From CAYOZL01 sp964408435 (GTDB lineage: Bacteria; Bdellovibrionota_C; UBA2361; SZUA-149; CAYOZL01), in the NCBI GenBank assembly GCA_964408435.1, contig CAYOZL010000042.1, forward strand, positions 1 through 20,201: 20,201 nt of DNA, in the 5' to 3' direction. Positions within the stretch are counted from its first letter, which is position 1. Every line of letters starts with the position of its first letter. The position numbers and the translations under genes are program-made. Below the pieces are notes generated by a model. It worked only from the letters and a program-made list of their open reading frames with translations. It was not told the DNA's origin and did not search any database. This document shows positions 1-8,665 of the stretch, piece after piece.

Positions 1-1235
1 AATTTGATGTGTTGTTGAATTTATTTAATGGCTTTGGTCAAGGCGACCCTATGCTAGGAGAGACTTATGGAATAGTTAAAGTTGAATTCTCACCTGAGAA
101 TTCAATAGATGGATATTCTGCTCTATATAGATTCTCACCAACTAATAGCGATATAGAATTTGCAGTAATAAAAGAATATGCGAATTCAATTACTGGAACG
201 AGCTATGCTGCTGCGAATACTTTTCAACCTAGTTTAGCGCCTGATGAGCGTAATTACGCTGTAATCCATTGGTTACAACTTGCAAACCATAACGAAACAG
301 CAGCTAAATCATTTACTGTTAATAGATATGACCAAGCAGGTGCTCCTATTGATAGTAGGATGCTAACACTAGACCCTCTAGCAAGGTTTGATATTCAAAC
401 AGGGCATGAAGATTTAGTTAATGGAAGAACAAATGAAGTTTCTCTAGTAGAGGTAGTACCAAGCGATCCTAGTAGTCCGTATGGTGGAGAGTTATTTAGA
501 TACGGTGGAGATAGTAATCCAGGGTTTTTCCCAAGTGTATACAGCTTTGGCCTATCAGATAATCTACTAAATGGAGATTCAAACGCTAAACAAGTATTTG
601 TCTCTACTGCAGGAGCTGCTGTTCCGTATGTAGAAGTATACAATACTTCAAATTCAGCCGATGTGATTCAAGTTGAGATTAAAAGGTATGATGGCACTTC
701 AGTGTTCTCTCAAGCAGTATCACTGGCTGCAAGAGAGCAAGTTCATATCCCAGCAGCTTCACTACTTGGTGCGGGAACGCATGGAATAGTACTTGCAAGT
801 AGCACAAATGGTAATAATTTCTTTGCTAAAGCAAGTCATTACTACTATGAGCCAAGCGGAAGAATCTCTGCTACGAATACTAGGCATGGGGTAGCTGCTT
901 TAACTAATGTAGGCTCTAGTGTTTATAATACTTTCTTAGACCAATTTAATTGGCTTAAATTATTTAATAGTGATTCTGCTACTCAAAACGTGTTAATAGA
1001 AGCATTTGATTTAACTGGCAACCCTGTTGGATCAAGTAATGTTTCTATCCCAGCTGGTCAGGGTATAGATGTTGAATTAGAAGTTAGCTTAGGATTTGGC
1101 TTAATTAATGACAGCTACGGTCAAGTTAGAGTTACTCCTTCTGCTCCAAATGTGATTACAGCAGACTTAATTAAGACTAGACCTTCGGCTCTTGATAACT
1201 ATACTGATTTAGTAAAAGGATTGCCAATTAGATAA
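1..1235 (+). CDS. C-terminal part of a secreted-type beta-sandwich repeat protein (left end outside window)
   Basis: The reading frame is open to the left edge, so the true start lies upstream; the GTG at 9 is only an internal codon. At least three related segments can be seen (counting from the GTG: about residues 85-185, 205-285 and 314-395). Each has an aromatic/Asn start, a strand with D-x-x-G such as RYDQAG, RYDGTS or FDLTGN, a small-residue turn and a hydrophobic strand. They look like tandem immunoglobulin-like or other beta-sandwich modules of an exported protein. There are no cysteines and many Ser/Thr/Asn, which suits an extracellular location. Codon use is the local AT-rich type (mostly AGA/AGG arginine). 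A 17-bp hairpin terminator follows 8 nt after the TAA. No enzymatic motif is visible, and I do not recognise a named family. Adhesin or cell-surface structural protein is inference only. Confidence 0.75.
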   Translation, partial: FDVLLNLFNGFGQGDPMLGETYGIVKVEFSPENSIDGYSALYRFSPTNSDIEFAVIKEYANSITGTSYAAANTFQPSLAPDERNYAVIHWLQLANHNETAAKSFTVNRYDQAGAPIDSRMLTLDPLARFDIQTGHEDLVNGRTNEVSLVEVVPSDPSSPYGGELFRYGGDSNPGFFPSVYSFGLSDNLLNGDSNAKQVFVSTAGAAVPYVEVYNTSNSADVIQVEIKRYDGTSVFSQAVSLAAREQVHIPAASLLGAGTHGIVLASSTNGNNFFAKASHYYYEPSGRISATNTRHGVAALTNVGSSVYNTFLDQFNWLKLFNSDSATQNVLIEAFDLTGNPVGSSNVSIPAGQGIDVELEVSLGFGLINDSYGQVRVTPSAPNVITADLIKTRPSALDNYTDLVKGLPIR

Positions 1236-1243
1236 AGAGATAA

Positions 1244-1281
1244 AAATAATAGTAGGCCAATAAGTTGGTCTGCTATTATTT
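1244..1281 (+). terminator. Intrinsic terminator after the repeat protein
   Basis: The arms 1244-1260 and 1265-1281 pair over 17 bp, including two G-T wobbles, around a 4-nt loop TAAG. The stem base is AAATAATAG/CTATTATTT, so the 3' arm supplies the U-rich tail, followed by ACTTTTAG. It begins 8 nt after the stop codon. Confidence 0.8.
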
Positions 1282-1439
1282 ACTTTTAGCCATATACCTA
1301 CTTCTACAATTATTTAATATGAGATTAAGTATGTGGCTAATTTAGTGTCTTAATTGACTAGAAATTACATAATTCCTCTAAATATCATCTTGATAATGCC
1401 CTTGAAAAGCTCAAACACTTAAAATCATTTTTTCATTAG

Positions 1440-1475
1440 CTAAGCAATATGGTTTATGTTAACCATATTGCTTAG
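1440..1475 (-). terminator. Perfect 15-bp hairpin, terminator-like
   Basis: CTAAGCAATATGGTT (1440-1454) is perfectly complementary to 1461-1475 around the loop TATGTT. On the minus strand it starts 9 nt after the stop of the small ORF at 1485-1640 and is followed by CTAATGAAAAAATG. A terminator or 3'-end stabiliser for that ORF is the simplest reading. A clean U-tract is missing on either strand, so a repeat or regulatory role is possible. Confidence 0.5.
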
Positions 1476-1484
1476 AGCACATTA

Positions 1485-1640
1485 TCATCTGGATGAAATC
1501 AAGCAGGCTTTCTTAAGACCTGAGCAGTTGAAAATCAAATTTACTTTGAACCACTCTGAATTGACTTTTGTATCAGACGCAATTGCATTTAAACGCCGGT
1601 GAATAGCACGGCGCTCACTACGTGATAATTTGCTTTTCAC
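1485..1640 (-). CDS. Small basic hypothetical protein, 51 aa
   Basis: The minus-strand GTG at 1640 opens a 51-codon frame ending in TGA then TAA. The predicted N-terminus is basic, (M)KSKLSRSERRAIHRRL, followed by a mixed region with W30 and two cysteines (C37, C45). An AGAAAGG sequence lies about 9 nt upstream of the GTG. Five of its six arginines are CGN codons, unlike the AGA-dominated genes on either side but like the accessory genes at 10.7-14.6 kb. Like the exported protein at 11401-12561, it ends in TGA. A perfect hairpin follows its stop. I recognise no family. It could be a fragment of a transferred gene rather than a functional one. The call rests on codon pattern, ribosome-binding site and the hairpin. 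Confidence 0.4.
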   Translation of the reverse strand: MKSKLSRSERRAIHRRLNAIASDTKVNSEWFKVNLIFNCSGLKKACLISSR

Positions 1641-1941
1641 GATTAATAACCTTTCTATCTATCGATAATTTTTTGACTTGAAGACAAAAAATATCTTTTT
1701 AGCTAATCTTCTCCTTCCCGTATTAGAATGTAGAAGAGCCTAGCTCTAATGACTCATAGCGTTCATTATTGTTTTAGTCGGAATATAGCCACTGATTTTA
1801 TTTAACAACGATAAATCTTAGTAGAAACAAGAGCTTACTTAAAGGAAATTGTTTCCAGCTTGATCAACTCTCTAGGAAACTAAGGAAAAATAGTGTTTAG
1901 GCTTCAATTAATTACTAAAAAAACATAATAAATACTTAAAA

Positions 1942-1969
1942 TTGCTTATCTATTTTCTCGTGATATAAA
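1942..1969 (+). promoter_or_regulatory. Sigma70-like promoter of the mtaB operon, likely leaderless
   Basis: The -35 TTGCTT (1942-1947) and -10 TATAAA (1964-1969) are separated by 16 bp. A start point about 7 nt after the -10 box falls at about 1976, two bases from the ATG at 1978. There is no Shine-Dalgarno between them, so the transcript would be leaderless. Confidence 0.5.
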
Positions 1970-1977
1970 GCATAAAT

Positions 1978-3342
1978 ATGAGAGTAGGCTTTAAAACATT
2001 TGGTTGCAGAAGTAATCATGCAGACACTATCGATCTGCAAGCTGCTCTTGTTGAAAAAGGTTCAACGCCTGCAAATAAAGATTTAGATGTCATAGTAGTA
2101 AACACCTGTAGTGTTACCGACCAAGCTGATAACGAAGCTTATAGATATATAAGAAAGACTAAAAGAGATAACCCAAATTCAAGAATCGTTGTAACTGGAT
2201 GTTTAGCAGAACTTGAAACTAAAAAGTTAGCTGAGCTTGAAGATGTAGATGCAGTAGTAGGGCCTGGGAAAAAGTCAGATGTTTTAAAAGCTATTTACTC
2301 TGGAGAAACAGCTTTAGATACATTGCCCAAAAAATTTCGCTCTAAAGGAAAATCAATTTCTCTTAATGATAAAATCTCAGATGCACTAGCTAGCCCAGGA
2401 ACTCATCTAGGTGAGCTAAAGCAAAGAGCTAGATATCACTTAAGAATTCAAGAAGGCTGTGAGAATACATGCACTTTTTGTATTATTCCTCACACTAGAG
2501 GGCATTTAAGCTCTAGACCTCAAGAGTTAATTCTTGATGACGTAGTGAAATTAGAACAAGTTGGTTATAAAGAAGTAGTAATAACTGGAACTCATATTGG
2601 TGGATACGGCGAAGATATGGGTAGTAGTCTATTTGAGCTTCTTAAAGCTATTAAGGGCTTAGACTTAGATCTACGTATTAGACTAAGTTCTATAGATCCT
2701 AATGACTTACATCCAGAATTATTAGAGTTTTTTGTAGAAAATCAGGATTTCTTCTGTTCCCATTTACATATTTGTGTTCAATCTTTTTCAGATAACACCT
2801 TAAAAAGGATGAATAGACGCTACAAACTTGCGGAAATACATAATATCGTACATTATATTACTGACAAAGTTCCTAAGTTATGTTTAGGTACGGATATAAT
2901 AGCTGGGTTTCCAGGAGAAAGTAGGCAAGAGCTAGACGAAGGCGTTAATGAATTCCTTAGGCTACCTTTTTCCTATATTCATGTATTCCCATATTCTGAG
3001 CGATCAGGCACTGCTGCTACTAGGTTAGATGGCAGTATTGAAGTTGCTGAGAGAAAAAGACGAGCTGCCCGCTGGAGAAGTATTGGTGAGAGAAAGAAAA
3101 AAGATTTCTATAACTCGCTTAGTAATAAGACTCTAGAAGTAGTTCTTGAAAAAGTAGATAACAGCGACCCAAGTAGAACAGTTCTTTACGGAACTTCTAG
3201 GGAGTATGTTTCTACTAAAATATTATGTCCTGATAATAACATAGACAACGGCACTTTAGAGCTGGGGCAATACGTCAAAGCTCAAGCTATAAAATATGAT
3301 GAGGATAAGTTATTATGTCGTTTATTAAGCCAGGAAAATTAA
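1978..3342 (+). CDS. mtaB: tRNA (N6-L-threonylcarbamoyladenosine(37)-C2)-methylthiotransferase
   Basis: MtaB is a radical-SAM enzyme that adds a methylthio group to t6A37 of tRNAs reading ANN codons, converting t6A to ms2t6A. The N-terminal methylthiotransferase domain has the three cluster cysteines C10 (FKTFGC), C44 (VNTCSV) and C75 (VTGC). The radical-SAM motif EGCENTCTFC supplies C161, C165 and C168. The C-terminal 70 residues correspond to the TRAM RNA-binding domain. At 454 aa it has normal family length. The start MRVGFKTFGCRSN fits the conserved N-terminus, and a promoter lies immediately before it. It is the first gene of the mtaB-rnc-era-der cluster and overlaps rnc by 28 nt in another frame. 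MtaB rather than MiaB or RimO is preferred because of the FGCRSNHAD N-terminus. Confidence 0.93.
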   Translation: MRVGFKTFGCRSNHADTIDLQAALVEKGSTPANKDLDVIVVNTCSVTDQADNEAYRYIRKTKRDNPNSRIVVTGCLAELETKKLAELEDVDAVVGPGKKSDVLKAIYSGETALDTLPKKFRSKGKSISLNDKISDALASPGTHLGELKQRARYHLRIQEGCENTCTFCIIPHTRGHLSSRPQELILDDVVKLEQVGYKEVVITGTHIGGYGEDMGSSLFELLKAIKGLDLDLRIRLSSIDPNDLHPELLEFFVENQDFFCSHLHICVQSFSDNTLKRMNRRYKLAEIHNIVHYITDKVPKLCLGTDIIAGFPGESRQELDEGVNEFLRLPFSYIHVFPYSERSGTAATRLDGSIEVAERKRRAARWRSIGERKKKDFYNSLSNKTLEVVLEKVDNSDPSRTVLYGTSREYVSTKILCPDNNIDNGTLELGQYVKAQAIKYDEDKLLCRLLSQEN

Positions 3343-4304
3343 GACCAGTTCTTAAGAAATCTAGGCCAGAAGCCAAACCAAGAAATATCTGGGAAGATTT
3401 CAATAACGGAAAAACAAACTCTAAGAAAAAAGAATATAAAAAAAGCATTGGAAACAGAATGCTTCCTACTGCTAAGAAGCAAGAAGAGCATGTAGAAGCT
3501 GTAGAAGACGTAAATGCTATTCCGTATAAAGCTAGAACTGATTACCAAGTAATTGAAGAAAAACTAGGTGTTAAATTTAATGATATCTCGCTATTAGCAA
3601 GGGCATTAACTCATAGATCTGCTCTTGGAATAAAAGAAAGAGCTGATTATGAAAGACTAGAATTTCTTGGAGATGCCGTACTAGATTTAACTATGGCACA
3701 TTTATTAAGTGATGTTCATCCAGATGCAAAAGAAGGTGAATTATCAAAAATGAGAGCTGCGCTCGTTAACACTCAAGCATTAGCAGTTTTTGCTAAGAAG
3801 TTAGAACTAGGGCCATTTATTAAGCTAGGAAGAGGGGAACTATCAAGTGGAGGAGCTGAAAGGCCTTCTATTTTAGCTGATGTTATGGAAGCTGTAATTG
3901 GGGCAGTCTATAGAGATAGTGATTACGCCAATGCTTTTCAGATGATTCAAAACATTTACGGTGATAATGTTAATAAAGTAACTCCTTTTGATCCAAAAAC
4001 TGAGCTACAAGAAGTGCTACACGCTGCAGGTAGTGAGCCACCTACATATTTATTAGAAATGGTAGAAGGCCCGGAACATGCACCTACTTTTGTAACTATT
4101 GTAATGGTTGATGGTGAAGTGGCAGGAAGAGGTCGAGGCACTACAAAGAAAGCAGCTCAACAAGCAGCAGCTGCTGAAACTCTTAATAAAATGGCACCTG
4201 ATGCACCTATGCCTGAGCTGGAAGAGGACCAAAATTTATTTCTACCTAAGTTTTTACTAGTAGGGGATGTAAGCTATAATTCTCAAATTGTTTCAATTGA
4301 GTAA
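3315..4304 (+). CDS. rnc: Ribonuclease III with a long basic N-terminal extension
   Basis: This is a double-strand-specific endoribonuclease for rRNA and mRNA processing. Residues about 77-225 form the catalytic domain, with the signature ERLEFLGDAVLDL and the later metal-binding segment ADVMEAVIGAVY. A double-stranded RNA-binding domain follows (about 226-294, DPKTELQEVLHAAG to KKAAQQAAAAETL). At 329 aa it is about 100 residues longer than the typical bacterial enzyme. The extra sequence is a Lys/Arg-rich N-terminus of about 75 residues and a hydrophobic tail of about 35 residues after the RNA-binding domain. The ATG at 3315 is preceded by GAGGAT at a workable distance and lies inside the 3' end of mtaB, suggesting translational coupling. 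A start at Met49 would remove part of the extension. rnc next to era is a common bacterial arrangement. Confidence 0.93.
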   Translation: MSFIKPGKLRPVLKKSRPEAKPRNIWEDFNNGKTNSKKKEYKKSIGNRMLPTAKKQEEHVEAVEDVNAIPYKARTDYQVIEEKLGVKFNDISLLARALTHRSALGIKERADYERLEFLGDAVLDLTMAHLLSDVHPDAKEGELSKMRAALVNTQALAVFAKKLELGPFIKLGRGELSSGGAERPSILADVMEAVIGAVYRDSDYANAFQMIQNIYGDNVNKVTPFDPKTELQEVLHAAGSEPPTYLLEMVEGPEHAPTFVTIVMVDGEVAGRGRGTTKKAAQQAAAAETLNKMAPDAPMPELEEDQNLFLPKFLLVGDVSYNSQIVSIE

Positions 4305-4334
4305 TTATTAAGCGTGTGTAGTAAATACTAGCTA

Positions 4335-5312
4335 ATGGATAATACAGTTAAAAATTTAGAAATTAATAATGGTCTTAAAAGCAGTAATAAAAACAGTGCA
4401 GAGACTAAATGCGGTTTAGTTGCACTAATTGGTCCTGCAAACTCTGGAAAGTCTTCATTAGTTAATGCATTAGTTGGTAATAAAGTTAGTATTGTTACTG
4501 CAAAAGAACAAACCACTAGATTTAATGTCTTAGGAATTAGAACAGAAGAAAATTCTCAAATAATCTTTGTTGATACACCTGGTTTTCTAGCAAGACGTTA
4601 CAGAGGCGCATTATCAAGGTTTATCGCTTCACAAACAGCAGAGTCTACTCATGGCTGTGATATTATTGCGCTAGTTCTAGACGTTGCAATGGCAATTAAA
4701 GATAAGCAGTATATTAAAAGAGCTCTTGATTCACTAAAGAATCAAAATGTAGAAAAAATCGATTTTATACTACTTAATAAAATAGATTTGATTGATAAAG
4801 TGCAATTACTTCCAGTAATCAATGAGCTAACATCAGAAGAAAAGGTCAGTAACGCAGAGATTATTCCAATATCTGTTAAGAAAAAAGATGGCCTAAAAAT
4901 TATAGATAAAATTTTTGAAGAAAAAATTCCTTTTGGGCCTTATCTTTATGGTGAAGATAAAATAACGAATAAAGCAGATTATGTAATAGTAGTTGAAACA
5001 GTTAGAGAGAAGTTAACTCATATCCTTCAAAAAGAATTGCCATATTCATTAGTAGCACTACTTAGTAGTTGGGAAAAAGAAGATAAAATCTTAAAAATAG
5101 GCATTGATATTGTTGTTGATAAAGAATCACAAAAAAGAATAGTTATTGGTAAAGGTGCAAGAGTTTTAAAAGAAGTAGGTAGCAGAGCACGCGAAGAACT
5201 AGAGAAGATATTTGAAACTAAAATTTATTTAAACTTAAAAGTAAAAGTTAAAAAAGACTGGACTAAAGATCAAAACAAGGTAGAGCAATGGCACTTAAAA
5301 CTCCAATCATAG
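4335..5312 (+). CDS. era: GTPase Era, 30S subunit assembly
   Basis: Era is a GTPase that binds the 3' end of 16S rRNA and helps small-subunit maturation. The G1 P-loop reads GPANSGKS (33-40) instead of the usual GxPNVGKS. The G2 threonines are at 60-61, G3 is DTPG (80-83) and G4 is NKID (148-151). The C-terminal KH domain contains VIGKGARVLKEVGSRAREEL, close to the family's GxxGxxIKxIGxxAR signature. At 325 aa it is slightly longer than usual because of a 25-residue polar N-terminus. It begins 30 nt after rnc, with no obvious Shine-Dalgarno before the ATG. A weak TAAATA (4322-4327) could be an internal -10 box. Its 3' end overlaps der by 25 nt. Confidence 0.93.
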   Translation: MDNTVKNLEINNGLKSSNKNSAETKCGLVALIGPANSGKSSLVNALVGNKVSIVTAKEQTTRFNVLGIRTEENSQIIFVDTPGFLARRYRGALSRFIASQTAESTHGCDIIALVLDVAMAIKDKQYIKRALDSLKNQNVEKIDFILLNKIDLIDKVQLLPVINELTSEEKVSNAEIIPISVKKKDGLKIIDKIFEEKIPFGPYLYGEDKITNKADYVIVVETVREKLTHILQKELPYSLVALLSSWEKEDKILKIGIDIVVDKESQKRIVIGKGARVLKEVGSRAREELEKIFETKIYLNLKVKVKKDWTKDQNKVEQWHLKLQS

Positions 5313-6946
5313 CCATAGTTGGCAGACCAAATGTAGGGAAATCTACGCTATTTAATCGTATTCTAGGTGAGAAGAAAGCTGTAGTTGAAGATATTGCTGG
5401 GGTTACTAGGGATAGAAACTACGCATATGTTGAGAAATATGAAGTTGATTTCATGATAGTCGATACAGGTGGTTTTGATAAATTATCTGATAGAGATGAA
5501 ATTCAGGAACAAGTAGTCGAGCAAGCTATGGCAGCTGTTGAAGAAGCAGATATTGTTCTAGCTGTTTTTGATGGTCTTGATGGCTTGCATCCTGCGGATC
5601 AAGAAGTGGTTAGTATTTTAAGAAGATATGAAAAGCCTATAATTTATTTAGTTAATAAGGTTGATGGAGATGAGCTTTCTGCAGTTACAGCAGAGTTTTA
5701 TCAATTAGGAATCTCTGATATTCAAAATGCTAGTGCCTTACACGGCCATGGAGTTAATAGGATTGTTAAGCATTGTCTAAAAACACTTCCTAATTATAAA
5801 GCTCTAGTTAGCTCAGCTAAAACAAAGCGTGAGAAAGAGAAACTTGCAGCTGAGATAGAGATAGAGAGAAATAAAAAATATATTGAAGAAGTTGAAGAGC
5901 TAATTAAAAACGAAGAAGAGATCGTTAAAGCAGATTCTGAAGAGAAAAAAGAAGAAAAAGAGCAAATAGAAGAAGAGCAGTTTTTTGCCCCTGTATTTTT
6001 TGAAAGTGGAGAAGAAGATACGGTAGTAGAAAATAGTGCAAGACAATACGAAAAAGACTTCTCTGTTAAAAAACCTATAAAAACAGCTGGAAACTTAGCT
6101 TTACAAGCAGAACAAGAACCTTTACCTGAAATTGATTATAATGATTTAAAAAGTATTAAAATTGCTATTGTTGGTAAGCCAAATGTTGGAAAATCAACAC
6201 TTTTAAATACTCTAACTGGAGAGAAAAGAGCTCTTACTTCTCCAATTGCAGGAACAACTAGGGATCCTCTAGATGTATTACTTACTAGAGATGGTGTTGA
6301 TTACCGCATAGTCGATACTGCAGGATTGAGAAAAAAAGGCAGAATTTCAGATCGAATAGAAAAGTATAGTGCAATGCGTTCTATTAGAGTTATCTCTGAA
6401 TCTGATGTTGCATTAGTATTAATTGATGCAGAAGTTGGCCCTACAGAACAAGATGCAAAGATTATTGGTATTGCTCATGACCAAGGAAAAGGCTTAGTTA
6501 TAATTGTAAATAAGTGGGACAAGGTTAAAAAGACTCACCGCTCTGCAAAAGACTTTGAGCAAAACATTAGAGATACATTTAAATTTATTCCTTATGCACC
6601 TATAATTTACATAAGCGCACTTAGTGGAAAAAGATGTCCTAAGGTAATTGAAACTGCAAATATGGTAGCAAATCAAAGGAATATGAGAATTCCTACTTCT
6701 AGATTAAATAGAGTTTTACAAAAAGCTTTTAGAAGAAATTCACCTGCGTTTTATAGAGGCAGAGAAGTTAAGCTATATTTCGCAGCACAAGTTTCAACTA
6801 GCCCACCTAGATTAGCTTTGTTTCTTAATTTTCCTAAAGAAATACACTTTTCTTATCTAAGATATCTTAAAAATAACGTTAGAAGAGAATTCGGCTTTAT
6901 TGGAACTGATGTTAAGTTTTCTTTAAGAAAGAAAAACCAAACTTAG
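5288..6946 (+). CDS. der: GTPase Der (EngA), 50S assembly, with an enlarged inter-domain linker
   Basis: Der has two tandem GTPase domains and a C-terminal KH-like domain and acts in large-subunit assembly. Domain 1 has GRPNVGKST (12-20), DTGG (59-62) and NKVD (123-126). Domain 2 has GKPNVGKST (296-304), DTAG (343-346) and NKWD (408-411). The KH-like domain fills roughly 458-552. The segment of about 120 residues between the domains (about 170-290) is very rich in Glu and Lys, partly heptad-like, and far longer than the short acidic linker of most Der proteins. This explains the 552-aa length against a usual 440-490. The ATG overlaps the end of era and is preceded by AAGGTAGAG. der is the last gene of the operon, followed by an inverted-repeat element. 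Confidence 0.94.
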   Translation: MALKTPIIAIVGRPNVGKSTLFNRILGEKKAVVEDIAGVTRDRNYAYVEKYEVDFMIVDTGGFDKLSDRDEIQEQVVEQAMAAVEEADIVLAVFDGLDGLHPADQEVVSILRRYEKPIIYLVNKVDGDELSAVTAEFYQLGISDIQNASALHGHGVNRIVKHCLKTLPNYKALVSSAKTKREKEKLAAEIEIERNKKYIEEVEELIKNEEEIVKADSEEKKEEKEQIEEEQFFAPVFFESGEEDTVVENSARQYEKDFSVKKPIKTAGNLALQAEQEPLPEIDYNDLKSIKIAIVGKPNVGKSTLLNTLTGEKRALTSPIAGTTRDPLDVLLTRDGVDYRIVDTAGLRKKGRISDRIEKYSAMRSIRVISESDVALVLIDAEVGPTEQDAKIIGIAHDQGKGLVIIVNKWDKVKKTHRSAKDFEQNIRDTFKFIPYAPIIYISALSGKRCPKVIETANMVANQRNMRIPTSRLNRVLQKAFRRNSPAFYRGREVKLYFAAQVSTSPPRLALFLNFPKEIHFSYLRYLKNNVRREFGFIGTDVKFSLRKKNQT

Positions 6947-6949
6947 AAG

Positions 6950-7045
6950 CACAGAGCTCTCAGAGTAGACTGAGACACAGAGAGTGATTTTATAATTTTA
7001 TACTCTGTATCTTTCTTTCCTTTGTGACCTCTGTGCTAGTTATAG
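6950..7045. repeat. Imperfect inverted repeat made of CACAGAG-like words
   Basis: The left arm (about 6950-6985) contains AGCACAGAG, CTCAGAG and GACACAGAGAG. The right arm (about 7006-7043) contains ACTCTGTATC, CTTTGTGACC and CTCTGTGCT. The outer ends AGCACAGAG / CTCTGTGCT pair perfectly; the inner part pairs loosely around an AT-rich centre (GATTTTATAATTTTAT). It begins a few bases after the der stop and may end that transcript, or it may be a dispersed intergenic element. The remaining bases to 7150 carry only the guaB leader. Confidence 0.6.
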
Positions 7046-7150
7046 ATCTTGCAATTTCTCCAGTATTTTGCTAGTAGTTCGCATGGCTATACAGAAAACA
7101 TTCCAATTATATACATCACATTCACTATACAACTTTCATAGAGGTGTTTT

Positions 7151-8617
7151 ATGAAAGAGCAAGATATACCTTTAGCGTTAACCTTTGATGATGTTCTACT
7201 TCAACCTGCTGAGTCTGAAGTACTGCCAAACCAGGTAGATATAAGTACTAAACTTAGTGATAAAATTAAATTAAACGTTCCACTAGTAAGTGCAGCAATG
7301 GATACAGTTACTGAATCTAGACTTGCAATAGCAATGGCTCAGGAAGGTGGTATTGGAATAGTTCATAAGAATTTAACTCCAGAGGAACAAGCAGAAGAAG
7401 TGCTAAAGGTTAAAAAATCTGAAAGTGGAATGATTCAAGATCCACTAACGGTTGAGCCTGAGAATAAACTTTCACAGGCATTAGAGATTATGCAGAGATA
7501 TAAAATCTCTGGTCTTCCAGTAACTAAGTCTGATGGAACAATTGCTGGAATTGTAACTAATAGAGATTTACGCTTTGAGACTAATTTTGATAAGTCTGTA
7601 AATGAAGTAATGACTAAAGATGATTTAGTCACCGTGGCTCCTGGAACTAGTTTAGAGCAAGCAAAGGTTTTACTTCATAAACACAGAATAGAAAAACTTT
7701 TAGTAGTTGATGAAAATAGAAAACTAGAAGGCTTAATTACTATTAAAGATATTGAAAAGGCTAAGAAATATCCTAATTCTTCTAAAGATGAGCTTGGAAG
7801 ATTAAGAGTAGGAGCTGCTGTAGGAGTTTCAAAAGACTTTCAAGAAAGATTAGAGCTTTTAATTCGAGCAGGGGTAGATGTAATTACTCTTGATAGTGCT
7901 CATGGACATTCAAAAGGAATTCTTGATTGTTTAAAAGAAATTAGAAGACAGTATCCTGATTTAACTCTTATTGCTGGTAATATTGCCACTGCTGAGGGAG
8001 CAAAAGCATTAGCTGATGCTGGGGCAAATTGTGTGAAGGTTGGAATTGGGCCAGGTTCGATTTGTACTACAAGAATAGTCTCTGGTGTTGGGGTTCCACA
8101 GGTAACTGCTGTGATGGAAGCTTCAAAAGCAGTAAGTGGAAATAACATTAGTATAATTGCAGATGGTGGAATTAAATTCTCAGGGGACTTAGTAAAAGCA
8201 ATTGCTGCTGGTGCAGATGCTATAATGATTGGCTCCTTGTTTGCTGGAACTGAAGAAGCACCAGGTGAGACTGTTTTATATCAAGGTAGAAGTTTTAAAC
8301 TTTACAGAGGAATGGGCTCAGTAGGGGCAATGAAAAAAGGCTCAAAAGATAGATATTTCCAAAATGACCAAGATGATGCTGGAAAACTAGTGCCTGAAGG
8401 AATTGAAGGAAGAGTGCCCTATAAAGGCTCGCTATCTTCATCTGTTTATCAATTAGTAGGTGGTTTGAAATCTGGTATGGGGTACTGCGGAACTAAGGAT
8501 ATAAGTGAATTAAAAACAAAAGCTAAATTTGTAAGAATAACTTCAGCAGGGCTAGGAGAAAGTCATGTGCATGATGTCTATATTACTAAAGAAGCTCCTA
8601 ATTACTCTATGAAGTAA
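7151..8617 (+). CDS. guaB: Inosine-5'-monophosphate dehydrogenase
   Basis: This enzyme oxidises IMP to XMP with NAD+, the committed step of GMP synthesis. The N-terminus LTFDDVLLQP is the family hallmark. Two CBS domains lie at about 95-205, inserted into the TIM barrel. The catalytic loop GIGPGSICTTR places the nucleophile at Cys305. DGGIKFSGD (phosphate site) and YRGMGSVGAM (flap region) follow. The length of 488 aa is typical. The ATG is preceded by AGAGGTG at good spacing, so this start has a real ribosome-binding site. guaA follows after 48 nt, so the pair forms a GMP-synthesis operon. No purine riboswitch was recognised in the leader; a TATACA near 7125 could be a -10 box but is weak. 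Confidence 0.96.
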   Translation: MKEQDIPLALTFDDVLLQPAESEVLPNQVDISTKLSDKIKLNVPLVSAAMDTVTESRLAIAMAQEGGIGIVHKNLTPEEQAEEVLKVKKSESGMIQDPLTVEPENKLSQALEIMQRYKISGLPVTKSDGTIAGIVTNRDLRFETNFDKSVNEVMTKDDLVTVAPGTSLEQAKVLLHKHRIEKLLVVDENRKLEGLITIKDIEKAKKYPNSSKDELGRLRVGAAVGVSKDFQERLELLIRAGVDVITLDSAHGHSKGILDCLKEIRRQYPDLTLIAGNIATAEGAKALADAGANCVKVGIGPGSICTTRIVSGVGVPQVTAVMEASKAVSGNNISIIADGGIKFSGDLVKAIAAGADAIMIGSLFAGTEEAPGETVLYQGRSFKLYRGMGSVGAMKKGSKDRYFQNDQDDAGKLVPEGIEGRVPYKGSLSSSVYQLVGGLKSGMGYCGTKDISELKTKAKFVRITSAGLGESHVHDVYITKEAPNYSMK

Positions 8618-8665
8618 GTTACAAGATAAAGTAAATATAAAAATAAAAAATTTAAAGGCTATAAA

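Larger units (their letters stand above)
1282..1977. other. Intergenic region between the repeat protein and mtaB
   Basis: About 700 bases. It holds a perfect 15-bp hairpin (1440-1475), a probable 51-aa minus-strand gene (1485-1640) and the mtaB promoter (1942-1969). 1641-1940 is AT-rich; the only structure seen there is a weak inverted pair GTTTCC (1851-1856) / GGAAAC (1875-1880). No further gene is supported. Confidence 0.6.
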
